A DNA stretch of 6,362 bases, from assembly GCA_001564135.1 (NCBI GenBank), contig LKNH01000150.1, positions 1 to 6,362 on the forward strand. Direction: 5' to 3'. The notes below the pieces were generated by a model. That model ran no database searches, had not been told where the DNA came from, and worked only from the letters and a program-made list of their open reading frames with translations. Of this stretch, positions 1 through 5,813 are shown one piece after another. This stretch comes from Halobacteriaceae archaeon Tc-Br11_E2g27. GTDB taxonomy: Archaea > Halobacteriota > Halobacteria > Halobacteriales > Haloarculaceae. The translations under genes and the position numbers were made by a program. Within the stretch, counting starts at the first letter, position 1, and every line of letters begins with the position of its first letter.

Positions 1-955
1 CCGGCTCGACGACTACGAGGCACTGAAAACACAGGCCCGCGAAATCAAAGAAGACGCGATCGGTCGGCTTCCAGAGTTGATCGACGAGCTGACCGAGACA
101 GTCGAGGCAAACGGCGGCACCGTCTACATCGCAGAGGATGCCGCTGATGCAAACGAGTACGTCGCACAGGTCTGCGATGAGAAATCTGCCGACCGACTCG
201 TCAAAAGCAAGTCGATGACGAGCGAGGAAATCGAGGTCAACGAGCATCTTGAGGCTCAGGGCATGGATGTCGTTGAAACCGACCTCGGCGAGTGGGTGTT
301 ACAGATTGCAGACGAAGCACCCAGCCATATTGTCGCACCAGCGCTACACAAATCTCGGGCGGAGATTGCGACGCTGTTCAACGAATATTTCGAACCCGAG
401 GAGGAGCTTGAGACTGCAGAAGAGCTGACGATGTTCGCTCGCGAGCAACTTGGCGAACTCATCGAGGGTGCCGACGTTGGGATGACGGGCGCGAACTTCA
501 TCACGGCTGATTCCGGAACCATGGCCCTCGTGACAAGTGAGGGGAATGCGCGAAAGACGGTGACTGTCCCGGAGACACAGATTGCCGTTGCGGGTGTCGA
601 GAAAGTGATTCCCACGGTCGAGGACCTCCAGCCGTTTATCGAGTTGATTGGGCGCTCCGGCACTGGCCAGGACATTACGAGCTACATCTCGCTGTTGACG
701 CCGCCGCTCAACTCGCCGACGATGGATTTCGACGACCCGGACACCCCTATTTCCGGTGCAGGCGAGGACAGAGAGTTCCATCTCGTCCTCATCGACAACG
801 GCCGGATGGAAATGCGCGAAGATGAGCACCTCAAAGAGACACTCTACTGTATTCGTTGCTCTGCATGTGCGAATACCTGTGCGAACTTCCAGTCGGTCGG
901 TGGGCACGTCTTCGGCGGTGAAACCTACTCCGGCGGGATTGCGACGGGCTGGTAG
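1..955 (+). CDS. N-terminal part of LUD-domain protein, up to the TAG
   Basis: This is the product expected if translation stops at 953-955. The LUD (DUF162, LutB-like) core is recognised by the segment encoded at about 479-640: a GMTGANFITADSGT stretch, then SEGNARKTVTVPE and GVEKVIPTVEDL, matching the conserved pattern of an EGN turn followed by a G-x-EKV-x-P strand. The first 4Fe-4S motif, C-x2-C-x2-C-x3-C, has Cys codons at 848, 857, 866 and 878; the last Cys is followed by Ala, not the usual Pro. A TTG at 77 could be taken as a start, but codons 2-76 in the same frame read as plausible family sequence (LDDYEALKTQAREIKEDA) with no stop, so the gene most likely begins upstream of the window. 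Alone, this fragment lacks the second ferredoxin motif. In dicluster ferredoxins each motif gives three Cys to one cluster and one to the other, so neither cluster would be complete. Confidence 0.75.
   Translation, partial: RLDDYEALKTQAREIKEDAIGRLPELIDELTETVEANGGTVYIAEDAADANEYVAQVCDEKSADRLVKSKSMTSEEIEVNEHLEAQGMDVVETDLGEWVLQIADEAPSHIVAPALHKSRAEIATLFNEYFEPEEELETAEELTMFAREQLGELIEGADVGMTGANFITADSGTMALVTSEGNARKTVTVPETQIAVAGVEKVIPTVEDLQPFIELIGRSGTGQDITSYISLLTPPLNSPTMDFDDPDTPISGAGEDREFHLVLIDNGRMEMREDEHLKETLYCIRCSACANTCANFQSVGGHVFGGETYSGGIATGW
953..955 (+). other. In-frame TAG interrupting the LUD/Fe-S gene
   Basis: The codons around it read GGC TGG TAG GCG GGT GTC. Coding frame 2 is kept on both sides. 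A single change such as GAG, AAG or CAG to TAG would create it; from general memory of haloarchaeal homologues a Glu is likely here, but I cannot verify that. It lies between the two 4Fe-4S motifs, 72 bases after the last Cys codon of the first and 46 bases before the first Cys codon of the second. Confidence 0.85.
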
Positions 956-2110
956 GCGGGTGTCCACGGACAGGAGTCCGCTGCGGAGTTCAACGACCTC
1001 TGTACAGGCTGTTCACGGTGTGTCGAGGCCTGTCCGGTCAAAATCGATATTCCGTGGATAAACACGGTCGTTCGCGACCGAATCAACTCCGGGGCAGATG
1101 TTCCCGTCGAAACGCTTGTTGATGGGTTAACGCCCGATACGGAAACGTCGGGGCCCGGACTCCAAAAGCGGCTCTTTGGCAACTTTGAACTGCTGGCAAA
1201 GCTCGGGAGCGCGTTTGCCCCGCTATCGAACTGGGTTGCGAACTCGCCGCCGTCGTCGTATCTGCTGGAGGAGATAGCGGGTGTCGACCGGCGACGCGAC
1301 TTGCCGAAGTTCCAGCGGACGACGCTCGTCGAGTGGTTCGAATCGCGCGACGCTGTCCCACCTGCTGACCCTGACCGCAAGGTCGTCCTCTATCCGGACC
1401 TCTATACGAACTACATGATGGTCGACCGGGGGAAAGCAGCGGTTCGGGCGCTCGAAGCGCTCGGTGTCGAGGTCCTCATCCCGCCCGTTTCCGGTGCAGG
1501 TCGTGCGCCGCTTTCACAGGGAATGATTGACACGGCACGGTCGAAAGCCGAAGGTGTCGTCGACCAGCTCGGTCCCTACGTCGAAGCAGGCTACGACGTG
1601 GTCGTCATCGAACCAAGCGACCTCGCAATGTTCCGGGAAGATTACGCACGGCTGGTTCCACAGGAGCAGTACGAATCCCTTGCCGAGCAGAGCTACGAGA
1701 TACTCGAATACGTCTACGGGCTGCTGGCAAACGGAGCAGATGCCGATTCGTTGAACCTCGCAACAGATGGCGAGACGGTTGCCTATCACGCGCACTGTCA
1801 GCAGCGGACGATGGGCCTGGATGAGTACAGTCTGGCAGTCCTCGATGAGTGTGGCTATACCGTCACCACAAGCGACGTGGAGTGCTGTGGGATGGCTGGC
1901 TCCTTTGGCTACAAAGAGCAGTATTACGAACTCGCGATGGACGTAGGGTCGAATCTGGAGTCACAGCTTCGTGCTGCCGACTGCGACCACGTTATTGCGA
2001 GTGGGACCTCGTGTACGGAACAGATTGGCGACTTGCTCGGGGACGAACCGTTCCACGTCATCGAACTGCTTGCCCCACAACCGACACAGACAACGGAGGA
2101 AACACTGTGA
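956..2110 (+). CDS. C-terminal part of the same gene: second 4Fe-4S motif and CCG domains
   Basis: The 384 codons after the TAG, in the same frame, begin AGVHGQESAAEF and carry the second cluster motif C-x2-C-x2-C-x3-CP (Cys codons 1001, 1010, 1019, 1031). A linker with FAPLSNW follows, then a LutA/GlpC-like region. Its first CCG repeat is recognisable (LYTNY, GKAAVRALEALGVEVLIPP, then GRAPLSQGM) but has lost its cysteines. The second repeat is intact: HCQQ with Cys at 1796, CCGMAGSFGY with Cys at 1883 and 1886, and GTSC with Cys at 2012. These residues bind the non-cubane Fe-S cluster in the heterodisulfide-reductase-like family. No ATG, GTG or TTG codon lies in frame between 956 and 1301, where a TTG occurs without a nearby Shine-Dalgarno, so an independent start that keeps the second ferredoxin motif is not available. 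A gene caller might place a start at TTG 1301, but that would cut off the Fe-S motif. This looks like the rear half of one gene, not a separate gene. Confidence 0.7.
   Translation, partial: AGVHGQESAAEFNDLCTGCSRCVEACPVKIDIPWINTVVRDRINSGADVPVETLVDGLTPDTETSGPGLQKRLFGNFELLAKLGSAFAPLSNWVANSPPSSYLLEEIAGVDRRRDLPKFQRTTLVEWFESRDAVPPADPDRKVVLYPDLYTNYMMVDRGKAAVRALEALGVEVLIPPVSGAGRAPLSQGMIDTARSKAEGVVDQLGPYVEAGYDVVVIEPSDLAMFREDYARLVPQEQYESLAEQSYEILEYVYGLLANGADADSLNLATDGETVAYHAHCQQRTMGLDEYSLAVLDECGYTVTTSDVECCGMAGSFGYKEQYYELAMDVGSNLESQLRAADCDHVIASGTSCTEQIGDLLGDEPFHVIELLAPQPTQTTEETL
2095..2099 (+). promoter_or_regulatory. Shine-Dalgarno for the FAD/Fe-S fusion gene
   Basis: GGAGG lies seven bases before GTG 2107 and matches the CCUCC end of archaeal 16S rRNA. 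It decides the start: the frame itself stays open upstream to an ATG at 1849, but only 2107 has a good ribosome site, and it makes the 4-base GTGA overlap with the previous stop that is typical of translationally coupled genes. Confidence 0.85.
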
Positions 2111-5100
2111 GTAAAACTGACCACACCACGGAGAAGACAGCACAGCAGCGTATCGACCCATCAACCGATTCGCGAAGCAACTACGACTACCGAGACGAGG
2201 ATATCGAGCGGCCGGAGCTAATGGCCGACCTCGACGCACTGGTTGACGGTGACGTGCGGTTCGACACCTATACCCGCAACCTCTATGCAACTGACGCAAG
2301 CGCCTACCATCAACTGCCAATTGGCGTTGTCGCGCCAGTTTCGACGGCCGATGTCCAGGCCGTCATGGAATACTGCGCCGAGAACGAGATTCCGGTGCTC
2401 CCGCGCGGCGGTGGTACGAGCCTCGCCGGCCAGACCGTCAACGAGGCCGTCGTGCTCGATTTCAAAAAGGAGATGCATGCCGTACTCGATGTTGACCCGG
2501 ACGAGCAAACGGTACGGGCACAGCCGGGAATCACGCTTGCCCGACTCAATCGCAATCTCAAGCCACACGGGCTGAAATATGCCCCCGACCCTGCCTGGGG
2601 CGATAAAAGCGTTCTTGGGGGATGTATCGGCAACAACACGACTGGTGCACACTCGCTGAAATACGAGAAAGCCGATGGGTATATCGAGGAAGTCGAGATC
2701 GTCCTTGCCGATGGGACGGTAACGACGCTGGGCTGGATGGACATTGATGAACTCCACGAGCAGGCAGCGGGTGTCGATGAGGATGACCCGCTCGAAGACC
2801 AGCTATACGCCAAAGTCTCACAGATTCTCAGAGAGGAAACTGACGAGATTAAAGCGCAATATCCTGACCTCACCCGGAACGTCTCGGGGTATAATCTCAA
2901 CAAACTGGTCGAGGATATCGAAGAGCACGGGAAGGTCAATCTCGGCCGACTCATGGCTGGTAGCGAAGGAACGCTCGGCATCGTCACCGAGGCAACGGTC
3001 TCGCTCGAACCGATTCCGAACGAGACTGCGGTGGTCTTGCTCACCTACGATGAGGTGCTGGATGCGATGCGCGATGTCGCTCCAATCCTCGAACACGACC
3101 CGTCCGCTGTCGAGGTGATGGACGACGTGTTGCTCGATTTAGCACGTGACACTGCAGAGTTCTCGGAACTCGTTGGGACACTACCAGAAGGGACGAACTC
3201 GACGCTTCTCGTGGAGTTCTACGCCGAGTCGGTTGAGGAAGGAAAACAGAAAATTGCCGACTTGCTCGCTGACCGGCTGCCAACGCACGACCCAGAAACA
3301 GGGTTGACCCCCACCGAGGGTGCAGCGGACGTAAGTGGCGCTGACATCTACGGTGTCGACGCACTCGAAGCCTACGACGACGACCGGCAGGCAAAATTCT
3401 GGAAGATGCGGAAAGCAGGACTCCCGATTTTGCTCTCTCGAACTGGCGACGAAAAACACTGGCCGTTCGTTGAGGACACGGCTGTCCCAGCGGAGAACCT
3501 TCCCGAGTTTGTCGCCGACATTCAGGAACTGTTCGACACACACGACACCTTCGCATCTTATTACGCGCACGCTGGGCCCGGAGTCTTGCATATCCGGCCG
3601 CTGCTCAATCTCAAAACCGAATCTGGGATGGAGAAAATGCGCCAGATTTCGGATTCGCTCACCTCACTGGTCATCGAGTACGAGGGTTCAGTCTCCGGCG
3701 AGCACGGCGATGGTCGTGCCCGGACCAAATGGAACCGCAAGCTCTACGGCGACCGTCTGTGGGATGTCTTCCAGGACCTCAAAGGGACTGCAGACCCACA
3801 ACACCTGCTCAATCCCGGAAATATCTGCGGCGATTTCTTGCCGGATGAGAACCTCCGGTATGACCCGGACTACGAGTTCGACGCTGGATTTGAACCCGCA
3901 CTCAACTGGGATAACGAGAACGGCTTTCAGGGGATGGTCGAACTGTGTCACGGCTGTGGTGGCTGTACCGGTCATCAGGAAACCACCGGAGATGTGATGT
4001 GTCCCACCTATCGAGCGACAGAAAACGAAGAGTTGACGTCGACACGCGGTCGTGCGAATATGCTCCGTCGCGCGATGAGCGGTGACCTCCCTGAGGACCC
4101 GACCGATGAGGAGTTCATCAACGAAGTTCTTGACCTCTGTATTAGCTGTAAGGGCTGCAAGCGCGACTGCCCAAGCGGCGTCGATATGGCGAAGCTGAAA
4201 TCCGAGGTGAAACACGAGTACCACCAACGCGAAGGGATTCCGTTCCGGGACCGCATGTTTGCAAATGTCGAGACGCTGTACTCGCTTGGGAGTACCTTTG
4301 CCCCGATTTCAAACTGGGCGACGAAGGTTCCGGGGTCGTCACTCATTATGGAGAAAACGCTCGGTATCGCCCGCGAGCGCGACCTGCCGACGTTCAAGCG
4401 AAAGACACTGAAAAAGTGGGACAACAAGCGCACGCCGCAGGTCTCCGAAGCGGATGCCGACCGGAAGGCGCTGGTCATTGCCGACCCGTATACGAACTAC
4501 ACGCAACCAGAGGTTGGCAAAGCAGCAGTCAGAGCGCTCGAAGCCGCTGGCGTCCACGTCCAAATTCCGGATGACGTAACCAACAGCGGTCGCCCAGCAC
4601 AGTCAAAGAGCATGCTTGACCACGCTCGAAAGACGGCACGAGAAAATGTGGATGCACTGGCCCCACGAATTGAGAACGGCTGGGATATCGTGAGTGTCGA
4701 ACCCTCGGATTCGGTGATGTATCAGAACGATTATCTGGATTTGCTTGCCGGTGAGGATGTTGAACTGGTTGCAGACAACACTTACGAGGTCATGGAGTAT
4801 CTGAACGGCTTTGACCTCGTTGACGCGTTGCCAGTCGACTCGAACGGGCAAACACTCACCTATCACGGTCATTGCCAGCAGACGGCGATGAAACGCGACC
4901 AGCACGCCGTGTCGGTGCTTGAAGCGACAGGCTACGAGGTTGATGACCTTGATTCGACCTGCTGTGGAATGGCCGGTTCGTTTGGCTACGAAGCGGAGCA
5001 CTACTCGATGAGTATGGCTGTCGGCCAGTTGCTCTATGACCAGGTGGACGACTCTCCCGGTGAGGAAATTGTTGCACCGGGGACCTCCTGTCGGTCACAA

Positions 5101-5178
5101 CTCCTTGAGTATGAACAACAACACGGCAAACCACCACACCCAATCGAGAAGGTGGCTGAAGCGATTGCAGCTGAGTGA
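2107..5178 (+). CDS. FAD-linked oxidase / 4Fe-4S / CCG fusion, D-lactate or D-2-hydroxyacid dehydrogenase type (YdiJ-like)
   Basis: The product is 1023 residues, close to the size of E. coli YdiJ-type fusions. The FAD-binding PCMH domain spans about residues 65-305: PRGGGTSLAGQT at 99-110, NNTTGAHSLKYE at 176-187 and RLMAGSEGTLGIVTEA at 281-296. The FAD-oxidase C-terminal domain follows to about 575, with YAHAGPGVLHIRP (486-498) and GEHGDGRART (531-540), which hold the His/Glu residues typical of the substrate and flavin site, then LNPGN (568-572). Two Fe-S motifs follow: C614, C617, C620 and C632-Pro, then C678, C681, C684 and C688-Pro. The CCG region runs from about 785 to 1000; its first repeat has NSG where CCG is expected, and its second has HCQQ (C923), CCGMAGSFGY (C952, C953) and GTSC (C995). 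Expected role: oxidation of a D-2-hydroxyacid such as D-lactate or 2-hydroxyglutarate at FAD, with electrons leaving through the Fe-S clusters to an acceptor such as quinone. No signal peptide or membrane segment is seen. The start rests on the GGAGG and the GTGA overlap. The substrate is not proven by sequence. Confidence 0.9.
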   Translation: MSKTDHTTEKTAQQRIDPSTDSRSNYDYRDEDIERPELMADLDALVDGDVRFDTYTRNLYATDASAYHQLPIGVVAPVSTADVQAVMEYCAENEIPVLPRGGGTSLAGQTVNEAVVLDFKKEMHAVLDVDPDEQTVRAQPGITLARLNRNLKPHGLKYAPDPAWGDKSVLGGCIGNNTTGAHSLKYEKADGYIEEVEIVLADGTVTTLGWMDIDELHEQAAGVDEDDPLEDQLYAKVSQILREETDEIKAQYPDLTRNVSGYNLNKLVEDIEEHGKVNLGRLMAGSEGTLGIVTEATVSLEPIPNETAVVLLTYDEVLDAMRDVAPILEHDPSAVEVMDDVLLDLARDTAEFSELVGTLPEGTNSTLLVEFYAESVEEGKQKIADLLADRLPTHDPETGLTPTEGAADVSGADIYGVDALEAYDDDRQAKFWKMRKAGLPILLSRTGDEKHWPFVEDTAVPAENLPEFVADIQELFDTHDTFASYYAHAGPGVLHIRPLLNLKTESGMEKMRQISDSLTSLVIEYEGSVSGEHGDGRARTKWNRKLYGDRLWDVFQDLKGTADPQHLLNPGNICGDFLPDENLRYDPDYEFDAGFEPALNWDNENGFQGMVELCHGCGGCTGHQETTGDVMCPTYRATENEELTSTRGRANMLRRAMSGDLPEDPTDEEFINEVLDLCISCKGCKRDCPSGVDMAKLKSEVKHEYHQREGIPFRDRMFANVETLYSLGSTFAPISNWATKVPGSSLIMEKTLGIARERDLPTFKRKTLKKWDNKRTPQVSEADADRKALVIADPYTNYTQPEVGKAAVRALEAAGVHVQIPDDVTNSGRPAQSKSMLDHARKTARENVDALAPRIENGWDIVSVEPSDSVMYQNDYLDLLAGEDVELVADNTYEVMEYLNGFDLVDALPVDSNGQTLTYHGHCQQTAMKRDQHAVSVLEATGYEVDDLDSTCCGMAGSFGYEAEHYSMSMAVGQLLYDQVDDSPGEEIVAPGTSCRSQLLEYEQQHGKPPHPIEKVAEAIAAE

Positions 5179-5244
5179 GGGAATCGATACTTCCCATCGG
5201 CTGGCATAGTTCACCTCTACTAAATATAGACTAATTTGACATAT

Positions 5245-5260
5245 GGGGGTAACTATAATA
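5245..5260 (+). promoter_or_regulatory. Candidate BRE/TATA promoter of the universal stress protein gene
   Basis: The 110-base gap after 5178 becomes AT-rich here. CTATAATA at 5253-5260, preceded by the purine-rich GGGGGTAA, resembles an archaeal BRE plus TATA box. Transcription about 25-28 bases downstream would begin at roughly 5283, six bases before ATG 5289. There is no Shine-Dalgarno before that ATG, which fits the leaderless or near-leaderless mRNAs common in haloarchaea. A second TATA-like stretch, TAAATATA at 5221-5228, would give a leader of some 35 bases and is the alternative. Confidence 0.5.
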
Positions 5261-5288
5261 CCCATGCGATGTCATCTATACTGTAGCC

Positions 5289-5714
5289 ATGGCTGATACT
5301 GTACTCGTTCCACTCGATGGGTCGGACAAGGCATACGATGCACTCGACTATGCCGTCACTGAACATCCAGGTGCCACTATTACGGTGTTGCATGCCCTCG
5401 ATTTGGGCGATGCGTCGATGGCAGATGGTGCCGTTATTGTGATGGACGAAGGAATCCGTGAGGCAGCCGAAAACCGGGCGGAGAACATCTTTGAGGAGGC
5501 CCGAGACCGCGCTGCTGAAGCAGGACATGACGGGGATATCGAGACAATAACCGAGGAGGGTAAACCTGGCAACGCAATCGTCAAACATGCCGATGAATCG
5601 GATGTCGTCGTGATGGGTTCGTTCGGTCGCAAAGGCGTCGGACAGAAACTGCTCGGTAGCGTTGCTGAAAAGGTTGTCCGCCGGTCGTCGTCTCCAGTTA
5701 CTGTCGTGAAATAG
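5289..5714 (+). CDS. Universal stress protein, UspA family, ATP-binding type
   Basis: The product has 141 residues, the normal length of a single-domain Usp. It begins with the family's first strand, VLVPLDGSD (5-13), and ends in the standard PVTVVK. The nucleotide-binding signature G-x2-G-x9-G-S is present as G110, G113, G123 and S124, as in ATP-binding members such as the MJ0577 type; family knowledge therefore suggests an ATP-binding cytoplasmic dimer. GKPGNAIVKHADESDVVVMG (91-110) is the usual approach to that loop. Residues 55-80 form an acidic and basic helix rich in Ala, Glu and Arg. ATG 5289 is the only sensible start, since it places the first strand directly after it. The gene has its own spacer and promoter, so it is probably not part of the upstream operon. 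Its role is likely regulatory or protective, but the partner and any link to hydroxyacid oxidation are unknown. It ends with TAG, here clearly a real stop because the domain is complete. Confidence 0.93.
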   Translation: MADTVLVPLDGSDKAYDALDYAVTEHPGATITVLHALDLGDASMADGAVIVMDEGIREAAENRAENIFEEARDRAAEAGHDGDIETITEEGKPGNAIVKHADESDVVVMGSFGRKGVGQKLLGSVAEKVVRRSSSPVTVVK

Positions 5715-5732
5715 AGCGGTCTCCATTTCTTT

Positions 5733-5760
5733 CCGCACAGTGACCAATCGGTCACTGCGG
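5733..5760. repeat. Inverted repeat between usp and the D-2-hydroxyacid dehydrogenase gene
   Basis: CAGTGACC (5738-5745) and GGTCACTG (5750-5757) are perfect 8-base inverted arms separated by AATC. The pairing can be extended: CCGCA plus GTGACC on the left pairs with GGTCACTGCGG on the right if two bases are bulged, giving an 11-pair stem. It lies 18 bases after the usp stop and 53 bases before the next ATG. It could be an operator for the downstream gene or an RNA hairpin at the end of usp. Archaeal termination relies mostly on T-rich tracts, and the only one nearby (ATTTCTTT, 5725-5732) lies before the stem, so I favour a protein-binding site slightly. Confidence 0.6.
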
Positions 5761-5776
5761 AGTCTCCTGGTTCAGC

Positions 5777-5789
5777 GTAATCGCTAAGG
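5777..5789 (+). promoter_or_regulatory. Weak candidate promoter of the D-2-hydroxyacid dehydrogenase gene
   Basis: The only AT-leaning stretch at the right distance before ATG 5814 is TAATCGCTAAG, about 27-37 bases upstream, which would suit a leaderless transcript. The match to an archaeal TATA box is poor. No Shine-Dalgarno is seen before the ATG. Confidence 0.25.
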
Positions 5790-5813
5790 GTCCCTGTTCT
5801 GTATCGTGTTGAC

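Larger units (their letters stand above)
1..2110 (+). pseudogene. LUD/ferredoxin/CCG fusion protein (LutB-LutA type), 5' partial, interrupted by in-frame TAG
   Basis: Reading from position 2, one frame gives 317 residues, a TAG at 953-955, then 384 more residues ending at TGA 2108-2110. Order of parts: N-terminal helical region, LUD domain, two 4Fe-4S motifs on either side of the TAG, and a CCG-type C-terminal region. In the lactate-utilisation (Lut/Lld) system LutB carries LUD plus ferredoxin and LutA carries the CCG domains; here both are one chain. The known role of the family is oxidation of L-lactate to pyruvate with electrons passed through Fe-S clusters, usually together with a second LUD protein (LutC), which is not seen here and may lie upstream. 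The frame is open to the left edge, so the true start is outside the window. The frame does not change across the TAG and no other damage is seen. Family assignment is firm; the exact substrate is inferred. Whether the gene is dead, misread in sequencing, or read through cannot be decided from the sequence. Confidence 0.8.

Noticed and set aside
344..967. Long antisense open frame of 207 codons
   Set aside because: It lies opposite the LUD coding region, its composition is typical of a shadow frame in GC-rich DNA, and it shows no recognisable domain. The other antisense frames were rejected for the same reason.
756..1061. Plus-strand frame spanning the TAG, considered as evidence of a frameshift
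   Set aside because: The conserved family sequence is in the same frame before and after the TAG, so no shift is needed, and this frame reads as Ser/Arg-rich shadow sequence.
1849..2106. Upstream extension of the FAD/Fe-S reading frame to ATG 1849
   Set aside because: It overlaps the conserved CCG end of the LUD gene, its translation resembles no family sequence, and GTG 2107 has a GGAGG at the right distance.
5179..5195. Short hairpin GGGAA - TCGATAC - TTCCC directly after the dehydrogenase stop, as a terminator
   Set aside because: The stem has only five pairs with a seven-base loop, and no T-tract follows.
5269..5286. Five-codon mini-ORF (ATG to TAG) just before usp, as a leader peptide
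   Set aside because: It has no ribosome site, and it would begin upstream of the start of transcription predicted from the better TATA box.
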